NCBI GenBank assembly: GCA_030426545.1
Contig: JAUHYL010000037.1
Coordinates: 1 to 37,595, forward strand
Reading direction: 5' to 3'
DNA: 37,595 nt
Origin: Gammaproteobacteria bacterium
GTDB lineage: Bacteria > Pseudomonadota > Gammaproteobacteria > Pseudomonadales > Halieaceae
Positions 18,200 through 31,296 of this stretch are shown here, in pieces (position 1 is the first letter of the stretch; every line of letters starts with the position of its first letter). Under the pieces are notes generated by a model, which made no database searches, was not told the origin of the DNA, and saw only the letters and a list, made by a program, of their open reading frames with translations. Position numbers and translations under genes: made by a program.

Positions 18200-20107
18200 G
18201 TGGAATACCAACAGCAGTTTGATGTCATCGTCGTCGGCGGCGGCCATGCAGGTACCGAGGCCTGCCTGGCGGCGGCGCGCATGGGCTGCCGTACACTGTT
18301 GCTGACCCATAGCGTCGATACATTGGGCCAGATGTCCTGCAACCCGGCCATAGGCGGTATTGGCAAAAGCCACCTGGTCAAGGAGGTCGATGCACTGGGT
18401 GGCGCAATGGGCCGCGCCACGGACCAGGCAGGTATCCAGTTTCGCGTGCTCAACCGGCGCAAAGGCCCGGCGGTGCGCGCCACCCGTGTCCAGGCGGACC
18501 GTGTCCTGTACAAGAATGCCATACGCAGCATTCTGGAGGCGCAGCCCAACCTGTCCATCTTCCAGCAACCGGTGGATGATCTGCTGATCGAGAACGGCCG
18601 TGTTGTGGGTGCCATCACCCAGATGGGCCTGACCTTCCGTGCGCCCTGCGTCGTATTGACCACGGGCACCTTCCTGGGTGGAAAACTGCATATCGGATTG
18701 GAAAACAGCGCCGGTGGCCGCGCGGGCGACCCGCCTTCCATCGCGCTGGCGGATCGGCTGCGCGCCCTGCCCTTCCGTGTTGAGCGCCTGAAAACCGGTA
18801 CGCCGCCGCGCATTGATGCGCGCAGTGTTGATTTTTCGGGCCTGGAACAGCAGTGGGGAGATCGGCCTGAGCCGGTGATGTCCTTCATGGGCAGCGTCGC
18901 AGACCACCCCGAGCAGCGCTGCTGCTGGGTGACGTACACCAATGAACGCACGCACGAAATAATCCGCGATGGGCTGGATCGCTCACCGCTTTTTTCGGGG
19001 GTGATTGAAGGTGTTGGCCCGCGCTACTGCCCCAGCATCGAAGACAAGATTCACCGTTTCGCCGACAAGGGCTCGCACCAGGTGTTCATCGAACCGGAGG
19101 GCCTCACCACCAATGAGCTCTACCCGAACGGGATATCCACCAGCCTGCCCTTCGATGTACAAATGGATCTGGTACGCAGTATTGCGGGGTTTGAGAACGC
19201 GCACATCACCCGGCCCGGCTACGCTATCGAGTACGATTTTTTCGACCCCCGGGATCTAAAGTCCTCGCTGGAAACCAAGGCAATTGGCGGCCTTTATTTC
19301 GCCGGGCAGATCAACGGCACCACCGGTTATGAAGAGGCCGCTGCGCAGGGTTTGCTGGCAGGCCTGAATGCGGCGCTGGCACTGCGCGGCGAAGCGGCCT
19401 GGTGTCCGCGCCGCGACGAGGCCTACATCGGTGTGCTGGTGGACGACCTGATTACCATGGGAACCATCGAGCCCTACCGCATGTTCACCTCTCGCGCGGA
19501 GTACCGTTTGCTGTTGCGCGAGGACAATGCCGATTTGAGGTTGACCGCCAAAGGGCGCGAACTTGGCCTGGTAGATGACGAACGCTGGCGACGTTTTGAA
19601 GACAAGCGCGAGGCGATCGAGGTTGAAAATACGCGAATGCGCAGCGTGTTCGTGCACCCGAATACGCCAGCAGCACAGGCGCTCGACGGCAAGCTAAAAA
19701 CCCCGATTACGCGGGAGTACAGCCTGATCGAGCTGCTCCGGCGGCCGGAGCTTGACTACGACGCTATCGCGGCGGCAACCGGCTTCAGTTGCCCGGATGC
19801 AGAGGCGGCTGAGCAGGTGTCGATCCAGGCGAAGTATGCCGGTTACATCGATCGCCAGCGCGAAGACATCGAAAAGCTGCGCCGCCACGAGAACACGCCG
19901 CTGCCGGTCGATATGGATTTTGATGCGGTGGACGGCCTGTCCAACGAGGTCCGGCAGAAGCTCAGCGATGTCCGGCCGGAAACACTGGCCCGGGCCGGCC
20001 GCATTCCCGGTGTGACCGCCGCCGCCGTTTCCCTGTTGTTGATCTACCTGAAAAAACACGGCGCCCTGGGTGCCGCCACCGGCGACGGTCAGCGCAAGCT
20101 TGCCTGA
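18200..20107 (+). CDS. mnmG: tRNA uridine-5-carboxymethylaminomethyl synthesis enzyme MnmG
   Basis: FAD-dependent partner of MnmE in wobble U34 modification (formerly GidA). 635 residues. The FAD Rossmann motif [19 protein letters not shown] is near residue 12, followed by family signatures [17 protein letters not shown], the cysteine-containing [10 protein letters not shown] segment near residue 277 and [16 protein letters not shown] near residue 370, and the helical C-terminal domain that binds MnmE. Start is GTG at 18200 ([15 protein letters not shown]); no ATG fits. rsmG begins inside its last codons. In many relatives oriC lies just upstream of mnmG, whereas here an esterase gene and an accessory block intervene. 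Confidence 0.97.
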   Translation: MEYQQQFDVIVVGGGHAGTEACLAAARMGCRTLLLTHSVDTLGQMSCNPAIGGIGKSHLVKEVDALGGAMGRATDQAGIQFRVLNRRKGPAVRATRVQADRVLYKNAIRSILEAQPNLSIFQQPVDDLLIENGRVVGAITQMGLTFRAPCVVLTTGTFLGGKLHIGLENSAGGRAGDPPSIALADRLRALPFRVERLKTGTPPRIDARSVDFSGLEQQWGDRPEPVMSFMGSVADHPEQRCCWVTYTNERTHEIIRDGLDRSPLFSGVIEGVGPRYCPSIEDKIHRFADKGSHQVFIEPEGLTTNELYPNGISTSLPFDVQMDLVRSIAGFENAHITRPGYAIEYDFFDPRDLKSSLETKAIGGLYFAGQINGTTGYEEAAAQGLLAGLNAALALRGEAAWCPRRDEAYIGVLVDDLITMGTIEPYRMFTSRAEYRLLLREDNADLRLTAKGRELGLVDDERWRRFEDKREAIEVENTRMRSVFVHPNTPAAQALDGKLKTPITREYSLIELLRRPELDYDAIAAATGFSCPDAEAAEQVSIQAKYAGYIDRQREDIEKLRRHENTPLPVDMDFDAVDGLSNEVRQKLSDVRPETLARAGRIPGVTAAAVSLLLIYLKKHGALGAATGDGQRKLA

Positions 20108-20735
20108 GTCGGCGGACTCCCTGCGCGAAATACTGCTGCGCGGTTGCGCGGAGTTAGCGCTTACACTCAGTGAGCAGCAGCAGGAAGCGCTATTGGCTTA
20201 CCTCGACTTGCTCGTGCGCTGGAATCGAAGCTACAACCTGACAGCCGTGCGCGATCCTGTACAAATGGTCACACGGCATTTGCTGGACAGCCTCTCCATC
20301 GCGCCCGCCATCGTGGGTGGGCGTTGCCTGGACGTTGGCACCGGCGCGGGATTGCCCGGCGTACCGCTGGCCATTCTGCTGCCGGCGACAGATTTTCACC
20401 TGCTGGACAGCAATGGCAAAAAGACCCGTTTCCTGTTTCAGGTGAAAACTGCATTGGCCTTGGATAATATTGTGATCCACCAGGCGCGGGTCGAATCCTT
20501 CTCGGTTCCCGCACCCTTTGATCTGGTGGTATCCAGGGCCTACGCCTCGCTGGCGGACATGGTGTTAAGCTGTCGCCACCTGCTGCGTCCCGGAGGAAGC
20601 ATGCTGGCCATGAAAGGCACTTATCCGGATGCAGAGCTAGAGTCACTTGGCGACGCCGTCGCAGATGTTCAGGTGCAAAAGATCTCCGTACCGGGCCTGG
20701 CAGAGGAACGGCACCTCGCAACGATTCACCTTTAG
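20100..20735 (+). CDS. rsmG: 16S rRNA (guanine527-N7)-methyltransferase RsmG
   Basis: SAM-dependent methyltransferase that makes m7G527 in 16S rRNA (formerly GidB). The SAM-binding motif [20 protein letters not shown] is followed by [12 protein letters not shown] and [15 protein letters not shown], all family hallmarks. The start is uncertain. The TTG at 20100 overlaps the mnmG stop by 8 bases and gives a 211-residue protein aligned with known N-termini; the frame also extends back to GTG at 20070 (221 residues). Neither has a clear ribosome-binding site, so translation may be coupled to mnmG. It precedes parA by 27 bases. Confidence 0.95.
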   Translation: MPESADSLREILLRGCAELALTLSEQQQEALLAYLDLLVRWNRSYNLTAVRDPVQMVTRHLLDSLSIAPAIVGGRCLDVGTGAGLPGVPLAILLPATDFHLLDSNGKKTRFLFQVKTALALDNIVIHQARVESFSVPAPFDLVVSRAYASLADMVLSCRHLLRPGGSMLAMKGTYPDAELESLGDAVADVQVQKISVPGLAEERHLATIHL

Positions 20736-20762
20736 GGTGAGCACAAACTTAGGGGCAGTGGC

Positions 20763-21626
20763 TTGGCCAGAATCTTCGCCATAGCAAACCAGAAAGGCGG
20801 TGTGGGTAAAACCACCACCTGCGTCAACCTGTCGGCATCCCTTGCGGCGATGCAGCAGCGCGTACTGCTTGTCGATCTCGATCCCCAGGGCAATGCTACG
20901 ATGGGTAGCGGCATCGACAAGTGGGGTGTAGAGCGCAGCATTTATGACGTGCTGGTGAAGCGCGACCCGGTGAAACTGGTTGCTCAGCCCACGCCGGAAG
21001 GTGGCTTTGATGTGCTGCCTGCGAACGGCGATCTCACCGCGGCGGAAGTGGAGCTGCTGGAAGTGGAACAGCGCGAGCGTCGTCTGCGCACCGCGTTAAT
21101 GGAAGTAGCCGCCGACTACGACTTTATTCTGATCGACTGCCCGCCCTCACTGAACATGCTCACCCTGAACGGCCTGGTCGCGGCCGACGGCGTGATTATC
21201 GCGATGCAGTGTGAGTACTACGCCCTGGAGGGGCTGAGCGCGCTGGTGGAAACCATCAACGGTGTGGCCCAGAGTGCCAACCCGGAATTGAAGATAGCGG
21301 GGCTGTTGCGCACGATGTACGATCCACGCAACAGCCTGACCAACGAGGTCTCCGCCCAGTTGCACGAGCACTTTGCAGGCAAGGTGTACCGCACCGTGGT
21401 GCCGCGCAATATTCGCCTGGCCGAAGCGCCCAGCCATGGGTTGCCCGTCATTCACTACGATCGCAATTCGCGCGGTGCCAAGGCTTACATGGCGTTGGCG
21501 GGCGAAATTATCCGCCGCGAGGAGAAGGCCGCGTCTGTCGCGGAGTTCGTCGCCGAGCCCGTCACTGGTGAGGGCGACGACCCCGGCGTCACCTGGTACA
21601 CCGCGGCGCACAGGGAGAAGTCCTGA
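20763..21626 (+). CDS. parA: Chromosome partitioning ATPase ParA (Soj)
   Basis: Walker-type ATPase that binds DNA non-specifically when ATP-bound and moves ParB-parS complexes apart. 287 residues with the deviant Walker A KGGVGKTT (residues 11-18), the Walker A' region LLVDLDPQGNATMGSG, and Walker B FILIDCPPSLN. There is no N-terminal helix-turn-helix domain, as usual for chromosomal (type Ib-like) ParA. Start is TTG at 20763 with AGGGG 7 bases upstream. Its stop overlaps the parB start by one base (TGATG). Confidence 0.96.
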   Translation: MARIFAIANQKGGVGKTTTCVNLSASLAAMQQRVLLVDLDPQGNATMGSGIDKWGVERSIYDVLVKRDPVKLVAQPTPEGGFDVLPANGDLTAAEVELLEVEQRERRLRTALMEVAADYDFILIDCPPSLNMLTLNGLVAADGVIIAMQCEYYALEGLSALVETINGVAQSANPELKIAGLLRTMYDPRNSLTNEVSAQLHEHFAGKVYRTVVPRNIRLAEAPSHGLPVIHYDRNSRGAKAYMALAGEIIRREEKAASVAEFVAEPVTGEGDDPGVTWYTAAHREKS

Positions 21627-22522
21627 TGTCTGGAAGAAAAAGGGGCCTGGGTAAGGGCCTCGATGCGCTGCTCGGTGGCAGTGCGCAGAGCGCTGCTGAG
21701 CCCGCGGCCAACGTCTCCGCCGGAGACGCAGCGTCAGCGAGCGAGGATCGGGCGCTGAAAGAAATCCCGGTCGACCTGATTCAGCGCGGCAAGTACCAGC
21801 CGCGGCGCGATATCGAGCAGGAAGCGTTGCAGGAGCTGGCCGACAGTATCAAGGCACAGGGTGTGATGCAGCCTATCGTGGTGCGTCCGGTGGGTGACCA
21901 GCGTTACGAAATCATCGCTGGAGAAAGGCGCTGGCGCGCGACGCAACTGGCCGGGCTGGATGCCATTCCCGCCGTGGTCCGCGAGGTGGGTGATGACGCA
22001 GCCATCGCGATGGCGTTGATTGAAAACATCCAGCGTGAAGATCTTAACCCTATCGAAGAAGCCATGGCGCTGCAGCGCCTGCAGCAGGAATTTGAACTCA
22101 CCCAGCAGCAGGTGGCGCAGGCGGTGGGTAAATCCCGCTCCACGGTGACCAATCTGTTGCGGTTGATGACGCTGCAGGACGATGTGCGGCGCCTGTTGGA
22201 GCATGGCGATATCGAAATGGGCCATGCGCGCGCGCTACTGGCGCTGGAGGGTGACGAGCAGTCCCAGGCGGCCCGCAGTGTCGTGCACAAGGGCCTGTCG
22301 GTGCGGCAGACCGAGGCCCTGGTAAGGCAATTGCACAAGAGCGTCTCCAAACCCAACGCGCCCAAGGCCCTGGACCCGAATATTCGCAGCCTGCAGACCG
22401 ACCTGGCGCAAAAGCTCGGAACGAAGGTCGAGATCAAGCATAGCGCCGGCGGCAAGGGAAAGCTGGTGCTCAGCTACAACTCGCTGGATGAGCTGGATGG
22501 CATTCTGGGCCACATCAAGTGA
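21626..22522 (+). CDS. parB: Chromosome partitioning protein ParB (Spo0J)
   Basis: CTP-dependent DNA clamp that loads at parS and spreads. 298 residues. It begins SGRKRGLGKGLDALLGG, the N-terminal ParA-activating segment; then the CTPase motif IIAGERRWRA, the segment IENIQREDLNPIEEA, the helix-turn-helix LTQQQVAQAVGKSRSTVTNL that reads parS, and a C-terminal dimerisation domain. Its targets in this window are the two parS sites in recF, about 20 kb away across the origin region. Co-translated with parA. Confidence 0.97.
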   Translation: MSGRKRGLGKGLDALLGGSAQSAAEPAANVSAGDAASASEDRALKEIPVDLIQRGKYQPRRDIEQEALQELADSIKAQGVMQPIVVRPVGDQRYEIIAGERRWRATQLAGLDAIPAVVREVGDDAAIAMALIENIQREDLNPIEEAMALQRLQQEFELTQQQVAQAVGKSRSTVTNLLRLMTLQDDVRRLLEHGDIEMGHARALLALEGDEQSQAARSVVHKGLSVRQTEALVRQLHKSVSKPNAPKALDPNIRSLQTDLAQKLGTKVEIKHSAGGKGKLVLSYNSLDELDGILGHIK

Positions 22523-22612
22523 GCGGTGCGGCGCAGCCGTGGCGCAGAGACAGCCGGACCGGTAACACCGTATATAGTGCCTCCAGACTGCCATACCACT
22601 AGATAAGGGGTT

Positions 22613-22661
22613 GGGCATGTCCAGCGTAGCGAACCGGGTGCGGATTGTCGCGAACATGCCC
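22613..22661. repeat. Inverted repeat between parB and atpI
   Basis: GGGCATGT (22613-22620) and ACATGCCC (22654-22661) form a perfect 8-bp inverted repeat with a 33-base spacer, upstream of the atp promoter. No T-run follows, so it is not an obvious terminator. The rest of the 262-base parB-atpI gap holds only the promoter below. Confidence 0.3.
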
Positions 22662-22716
22662 CGATCAGCGCCAAATGGCAGTGCATCATGCAGCGCTCAA
22701 CAGGCGATAGAGTGTG

Positions 22717-22745
22717 TTGAACACGCCCTGCGTTCACCCTATAAT
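22717..22745 (+). promoter_or_regulatory. ATP synthase operon promoter
   Basis: TTGAAC (22717-22722) and perfect TATAAT (22740-22745) with a 17-base spacer, about 40 bases before atpI. One of the best sigma-70 matches in the window, fitting a highly expressed operon. Confidence 0.75.
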
Positions 22746-22784
22746 GCGCGCGCTCGAACCGAGGATGAAACCCGTGTGGAGTGA

Positions 22785-23216
22785 GTGCAGGGGAGTATGG
22801 CGAGGAAGCCGCTCAAAGTGGTGAACACGCCCGGCGCAAACATTGCCCGACCTCCCGTCCATCGCATCACCCTCGTCCAGCTGGCGGTTCTGCTGCCGCT
22901 CTGCCTGCTTGTGGCACTGGCGGACGAAGTTCGAGCGTATTCGCTGGCAGCCGGGGGCCTGGTAGCCGTGTTGCCACAGGCCTGGTTTGCGGCAAGAGCG
23001 TTCCAGCGTCGCGGTGCATCGGCGGCGCAGGCGATAGCCCGCAACAGCTACATCGGAGAAGTAGGCAAGTTTCTGCTTAGCGCAGTGGGCTTTGCGCTGG
23101 TCTTCGCGATGGTGCGGCCGATTAACGGCCTGGCAGTGTTCGCCGGGTTCCTGGCGATGCTGGTGATACAGATTTTGGGTAGTTGGTGGCTGCTGAGGCG
23201 GCGACCAACTGGATGA
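22785..23216 (+). CDS. atpI: ATP synthase subunit I
   Basis: Small membrane protein encoded first in many atp operons, thought to help assemble the c-ring. The 143-residue frame shows four hydrophobic segments (around ITLVQLAVLLPLCLLVAL, AAGGLVAVLPQAWFAA, FLLSAVGFALVFAMV and LAVFAGFLAMLVIQILGSW) and the GEVGKFLLSAVGFAL region seen in AtpI. The start is GTG at 22785 with GGAG just upstream, or ATG at 22797. Sequence conservation in this family is low; position ahead of atpB is the main support. Confidence 0.88.
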   Translation: MQGSMARKPLKVVNTPGANIARPPVHRITLVQLAVLLPLCLLVALADEVRAYSLAAGGLVAVLPQAWFAARAFQRRGASAAQAIARNSYIGEVGKFLLSAVGFALVFAMVRPINGLAVFAGFLAMLVIQILGSWWLLRRRPTG

Positions 23217-23251
23217 AACAGACGCAAGCGTTCACAAAGAGTTATTGTTAG

Positions 23252-24136
<885 letters not shown>

Positions 24137-24177
24137 TTTACACGTAACTTAACCCTTAGGTTTTTAACACACGCTAG

Positions 24178-24440
<263 letters not shown>

Positions 24441-24495
24441 ACAACGAGTCTAAACCCGGGCCTTTTGTGCCCAGACAACCGGTGAGGAATACAGC

Positions 24496-24966
24496 GTGAA
24501 TATTAATCTTACGCTTATCGGACAGATGATCGCCTTCATTGGCTTTGTGTGGTTCTGCATGAAGTTTGTGTGGCCGCCCATCATTGCCGCCATGAAAGAG
24601 CGCGAAGAAAAAATTGCCGATGGCCTGGCCGCGGCGGATCGCGCCAGCCACGACCTGGAACTGGCCAAGGAAAAGGCAGTGGAGCGGCTTAAGGAAGCGA
24701 AGGAAGAAGCCGCAGGCATTGTTGATTCCGCGAACAAGCGCGCCAACCAGATTGTGGAAGAGGCAAAGGAAGCTGCGGTGGTAGAAGCAGACCGCGTGAA
24801 AGCAGCTGCCCAGGCAGAAATCGAGCAGGAAGCCAACCGCGCGCGGGAAGCACTGCGAGGCCAGGTAGCGACCTTGACACTGGCCGGAGCCGAGAAGGTA
24901 CTGGGCGCGGAAATCGATCAATCGGCTCATAACGATCTGGTCGAGAAGCTGGCCGCGGAACTGTAG
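24496..24966 (+). CDS. atpF: ATP synthase Fo subunit b
   Basis: Peripheral stalk subunit. 156 residues: one N-terminal membrane helix ([20 protein letters not shown]) followed by a long, charged Ala/Glu/Lys helix that forms the b-dimer coiled coil and binds delta, which is exactly the E. coli length. Start is GTG at 24496 with GAGGAA upstream. It is 12 bases before atpH. Confidence 0.96.
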   Translation: MNINLTLIGQMIAFIGFVWFCMKFVWPPIIAAMKEREEKIADGLAAADRASHDLELAKEKAVERLKEAKEEAAGIVDSANKRANQIVEEAKEAAVVEADRVKAAAQAEIEQEANRAREALRGQVATLTLAGAEKVLGAEIDQSAHNDLVEKLAAEL

Positions 24967-24978
24967 GGCGATAACGTT

Positions 24979-25515
24979 ATGGCCGAACTGAGCACACTTG
25001 CACGACCTTACGCCAGGGCGGCATTCGAGTACGCGCGTGAAAAGAACGCGCTTGCCGAATGGTCGCAGCAGATCGCCACCTGCGCAGCCGTCATCGCACA
25101 CGAGGATGTGCGTGCAGCCCTGGACGACCCCGCCCTTACCGGCGAAGAGCAGGCAGGCGTTTTAAATTCGATCTGCGGTGACGCCACAGGTCCGCAGGTG
25201 CAGAACTTCGTCAGCGTTCTGGCGACAAACAAGCGCCTTCCACTGCTCCCGGAAATTCGTGACCAGTTTGAGTTGTTCAAGGCCAACCAGGAAAAGTCCG
25301 TGGACGTCGAAGTCGTGTCTGCGTTCGATCTGGACGATGCCCTGACGCAGAAAATTGCCGGCGTGTTACGGCGCAAGCTCGATCGCGATGTAAAAGTCAG
25401 CACATCCACTGACGGGTCGCTACTGGGCGGAGTATTAATCAGAGCCGGAGACATGGTCATAGACGGCTCCGTGCGCGGCAGGCTGAACAAGCTGGCCGAG
25501 GCAATGAATTCCTAA
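24979..25515 (+). CDS. atpH: ATP synthase F1 subunit delta
   Basis: Links the peripheral stalk to the top of F1. 178 residues starting [19 protein letters not shown], the standard N-terminal helix that binds alpha, and ending with the family motif [22 protein letters not shown]. Start is ATG at 24979. It lies between atpF and atpA, 14 bases from the latter. Confidence 0.96.
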   Translation: MAELSTLARPYARAAFEYAREKNALAEWSQQIATCAAVIAHEDVRAALDDPALTGEEQAGVLNSICGDATGPQVQNFVSVLATNKRLPLLPEIRDQFELFKANQEKSVDVEVVSAFDLDDALTQKIAGVLRRKLDRDVKVSTSTDGSLLGGVLIRAGDMVIDGSVRGRLNKLAEAMNS

Positions 25516-25529
25516 TTGAGGAACAGAGC

Positions 25530-27074
<1,545 letters not shown>

Positions 27075-27089
27075 TCCGAGGACCGTTAG

Positions 27090-27953
27090 ATGGCAGTCGG
27101 AAAAGAAATACGGACCAAGATCTCCAGCATCCAGAGCACGCAGAAGATCACCAGCGCCATGGAAATGGTAGCGGCGAGTAAAATGCGTAAAGCCCAGGAG
27201 CGGATGCAGCTTGGTAAGCCCTATGCCCGACGCATGCGATCGGTAGTAGGACACCTTGCGAATTCTGCGCCGGAGTATCGGCATATCTACATGGAAGAAC
27301 GCGAGGTCAATCGCGTTGGCTTCATTGTAGTTTCAACCGACCGTGGCCTGTGCGGCGGCCTGAACATCAACCTGTTCAAGGCAACCATCAGGGCCATGAA
27401 GATGTGGGCAGATCAGGGCAAGGAAATAGACCTCAGCCTGATCGGCGCCAAGTCCGCGGCGTTTTTTGGCAGCTATGGTGGTAACGTTATTTCAGCCGTG
27501 CGCGATATTGGCGAGGAGCCGTCGCTCGCCGACCTGATCGGCGGCGTCAAAACCATGCTGGATGCGTACGAGGAAGGCAAAATCGATCGTCTTTTCCTGG
27601 TCAGCAACGAGTTCGTTAACACGATGACGCAGGATCCCTCCGTCGAGCAGCTACTGCCGCTGGAGGCAAAAGCCGACGACGAGATGAAGCATCACTGGGA
27701 TTACATCTACGAACCCGATGCGAAAGAACTGCTCGAAGGGCTGCTCACGCGTTACATTGAATCGCAGGTGTACCAGGCGGTAGTAGAGAACGGTGCTTGC
27801 GAACAGGCGGCCCGGATGCTGGCGATGAAGAACGCGACTGAGAACGCCGGTGAGCTGATCGACGATCTGCAACTGGTGTACAACAAGGCGCGCCAGGCGG
27901 CTATTACGCAGGAACTGTCAGAGATCGTCAGCGGCGCGGCGGCTATCAGTTAA
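27090..27953 (+). CDS. atpG: ATP synthase F1 subunit gamma
   Basis: Central rotor shaft. 287 residues. N-terminal helix [20 protein letters not shown], central Rossmann-like part with [16 protein letters not shown], and C-terminal helix [20 protein letters not shown] and [19 protein letters not shown], all typical. It is 15 bases after atpA. The following 105-base gap before atpD is the longest inside the operon's F1 part and contains a hairpin. Confidence 0.97.
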   Translation: MAVGKEIRTKISSIQSTQKITSAMEMVAASKMRKAQERMQLGKPYARRMRSVVGHLANSAPEYRHIYMEEREVNRVGFIVVSTDRGLCGGLNINLFKATIRAMKMWADQGKEIDLSLIGAKSAAFFGSYGGNVISAVRDIGEEPSLADLIGGVKTMLDAYEEGKIDRLFLVSNEFVNTMTQDPSVEQLLPLEAKADDEMKHHWDYIYEPDAKELLEGLLTRYIESQVYQAVVENGACEQAARMLAMKNATENAGELIDDLQLVYNKARQAAITQELSEIVSGAAAIS

Positions 27954-27998
27954 CAAATGAGGCGGGGGCGGATTCAAGCCTGCCCTCACGGAAAGTGA

Positions 27999-29456
<1,458 letters not shown>

Positions 29457-29480
29457 GGGCAGGATTAGCGAGGCCCCACT

Positions 29481-29909
29481 ATGGCAATGACAATTCACTG
29501 CGACATCGTTAGCGCGGAGGAAGAAATTTTCTCCGGCCTGGTAGAAACGCTGGTAGCCACCGGCGAGCTGGGAGAGCTGGGTGTCAGCTATGGCCATGCG
29601 CCGCTGCTCACCGCGCTGGTGCCGGGGCCAGTGCGCGTCGTGGCACAGGGTGGCGAGGAGCATGTGTTCTACGTGTCGGGTGGCTTCCTTGAAATACAGC
29701 CGGGCGTGGTGTCGATTCTGGCTGATACGGCAATAAGGGCAGGTGATGTCGACGAGGCAGCGGCGGAAGCAGCCCGGCAGGAAGCAGAGCAGGCTCTGGC
29801 TAACCAGTCGGGCGATTTCGATTACGGCCGCGCGTCTGCGCAGCTCGCCGAGGCCGCAGCGCAGCTTGCTACCTTGCGTAAGATGAAAAACCGGGCTGGA
29901 CGCGGCTGA
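29481..29909 (+). CDS. atpC: ATP synthase F1 subunit epsilon
   Basis: Rotor subunit and inhibitor of ATP hydrolysis. 142 residues: N-terminal beta-sandwich with [17 protein letters not shown] and [19 protein letters not shown], then a two-helix C-terminal domain rich in Ala/Glu ([15 protein letters not shown]). Last gene of the atp operon, followed 24 bases later by a strong terminator. Confidence 0.96.
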   Translation: MAMTIHCDIVSAEEEIFSGLVETLVATGELGELGVSYGHAPLLTALVPGPVRVVAQGGEEHVFYVSGGFLEIQPGVVSILADTAIRAGDVDEAAAEAARQEAEQALANQSGDFDYGRASAQLAEAAAQLATLRKMKNRAGRG

Positions 29910-29933
29910 TCAAATTGTCTGGTTTTCGAATAC

Positions 29934-29963
29934 AAAAAACCCGGGAATAACCCGGGTTTTTTT
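29934..29963. terminator. Bidirectional terminator between atpC and the EncFtn gene
   Basis: CCCGGG (29940-29945), loop AATAA, CCCGGG (29951-29956), flanked by a run of six A and a run of seven T that extend the stem. It works in both directions, serving atpC (plus) and the convergent EncFtn gene (minus), whose stop is 46 bases away. Confidence 0.93.
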
Positions 29964-30008
29964 ATGCCTGGCTTACCCTCAGTCAGGCGCTTGATGCTGT
30001 CTTACAGA

Positions 30009-30296
30009 CTATTTGTGCGCGATTGGCTTATCGGTAAACAGAAAATCTTTGAGTTCGCCGTCAAAAGTAGGATCCTGACGCCTGATCCACTCGAGAACCA
30101 TCGCCGCATGTTCTTTCTCTTCGTCGCGATTGTGTTCAAGAATACGCTTCAGTTCTTCGTCCTTGCAGGCGTCTACGCGTTGGTTGTACCAATCGACGGC
30201 TTCAAGCTCTTCCATCAATGATGTAATCGCCCGGTGCATGTCGCGTGTTGCGTCGCTGAGTTCTTCAATGGGCTCGTGGTAGCCTTCGTTTGCCAT
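30009..30296 (-). CDS. Encapsulated-ferritin (EncFtn) family protein lacking a cargo tag
   Basis: Short ferritin-like protein of 95 residues that closely resembles EncFtn of Rhodospirillum rubrum, a two-helix protein forming an annular decamer with ferroxidase activity inside encapsulin shells. Recognisable stretches are MEELEAVDWYNQRVDA (28-43) and HNRDEEKEHAAMVLEW (55-70). The expected metal ligands are present: Glu30, Glu60 and His63, with Glu29, Glu32 and Trp36 at the entry-site positions (R. rubrum numbering minus 2, from memory). It ends at LFTDKPIAHK and lacks the C-terminal extension with an encapsulin-targeting peptide. No encapsulin gene lies next to it. A strong AGGAGG ribosome-binding site precedes the ATG. 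It is 127 bases downstream of the TrmB gene on the same strand; a hairpin at 30345-30364 lies in that gap. Confidence 0.88.
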   Translation of the reverse strand: MANEGYHEPIEELSDATRDMHRAITSLMEELEAVDWYNQRVDACKDEELKRILEHNRDEEKEHAAMVLEWIRRQDPTFDGELKDFLFTDKPIAHK

Positions 30297-30423
30297 GTTT
30301 CCTCCTGGTTAACAAAAATGCCTGCTGGTTTTGCTGTGTGCGGAATCGGTCTTCGCGACCCGATAGCGCGCTCCCTGTAATAATGGTGGCGCAACCGCCC
30401 ATCAGGTGCAAGCTGGAAATGCT

Positions 30424-31173
30424 CTACAACAACTGCCAGAGGGTGTCGAACAGCAATTGTTGGGTAGAGGCAATTGCTGCCGAATCTATAATCACAACTA
30501 CCGGATAATTTCTGTCGGCAAGTGTGATCATGGCAACCTTGGGCGGGTAAATCGCGATGTACGAAGCATCCGTTCCCGCCCCGGCCGGCAACCACTTGCG
30601 CTCGGCAAGCTCCGCGTCATCGCCCCCTTCACCCACTGCGAGAACGCGCACGTGAATTCCTTTTTGCACGCGGGTGCGGGTGAAGTTGGGAAAGGGCCGG
30701 TACAGATGTTCGCGCAGTGTCTTGGTTGAGATGACCGAGTACTGCTTTTTGCCGCTGCGTACAGTGCTGTCAAGAATATCGCGCAACACCAGTTCCACGC
30801 CATCATCACCCTCGTAGAACCGCACATTGCCCGGGCTGAACTCGGTGCGGGACTGCTTCAGTGCGGGAATGATATCGCGGCGCAGATCGTCCATTGCCTG
30901 GGCAAGCGCCTGCTGTCGGCTTTCGCCGAGGCTCAGCAGGCGTTCCGGATCTTCTGCCTGGAACACTCTTCTGCGCCCCTTGGGCAGATAGCTCACCAGC
31001 CCCATGGTGACGAGGTGCTTGAGCGTCTCGTAGGTGGTGCCGCGATTGACACCGGCTTCAGTGGCGATGTCGCGGATGGATGCCGGGCCGAGCTTGTGCA
31101 GGGCACGGTAAATGCCTACCTGGCGTTTGTCGAGGCCGAGTTGGCCCAGTGCGTCTGACTTGCTGGTTGTCAT
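30424..31173 (-). CDS. TrmB-family transcriptional regulator
   Basis: 249-residue regulator. The N-terminal winged helix has the TrmB pattern LDKRQVGIYRALHKLGPASI and AGVNRGTTYETLKHLVTMGL (recognition helix about residues 41-55), then KGRRRVFQAEDPERLL, a helical linker (residues 80-110), and a C-terminal sensor domain (about 115-249) starting VRFYEGDDGVELVLRDIL. TrmB proteins in archaea sense sugars; bacterial members are poorly characterised. It is divergent from glmU-glmS across a short gap with a 14-bp palindrome, and upstream of the EncFtn gene. Regulation of glmUS, EncFtn or itself are all possible. Confidence 0.87.
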   Translation of the reverse strand: MTTSKSDALGQLGLDKRQVGIYRALHKLGPASIRDIATEAGVNRGTTYETLKHLVTMGLVSYLPKGRRRVFQAEDPERLLSLGESRQQALAQAMDDLRRDIIPALKQSRTEFSPGNVRFYEGDDGVELVLRDILDSTVRSGKKQYSVISTKTLREHLYRPFPNFTRTRVQKGIHVRVLAVGEGGDDAELAERKWLPAGAGTDASYIAIYPPKVAMITLADRNYPVVVIIDSAAIASTQQLLFDTLWQLL

Positions 31174-31215
31174 GTTTTTTATGACAAAATGCGTTGCGCT
31201 TCAAAGGTCCACGAT

Positions 31216-31229
31216 TAAACTGCAGTTTA
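31216..31229. promoter_or_regulatory. Palindromic candidate operator, trmB-glmU gap
   Basis: TAAACTGCAGTTTA is a perfect 14-bp palindrome in the 123-base divergent gap between trmB and glmU, the place expected for a site bound by the TrmB protein. A second looser dyad, CTGT-N9-ACAG, lies at about 31240-31256. No promoter of good quality was clear for glmU. Confidence 0.5.
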
Positions 31230-31296
31230 CGCCTCAACTCTGTCAAAAAATAACAGATAATCAGCCTTAGCGGCGCACGTGGAAAGTGAACTCCCT

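Noticed and set aside
18193-18207. GGAACACGTGGAATA at the mnmG start, resembling parS
   Set aside because: Only the CACGTGGAA portion matches; the left arm TGTTC is absent.
30345-30364. Hairpin ATCGGTC-loop-GACCCGAT upstream of the EncFtn gene, considered as a trmB terminator
   Set aside because: The stem has a bulge and no T-run follows on the minus strand, so intrinsic termination is not supported; it may still be an RNA structure.
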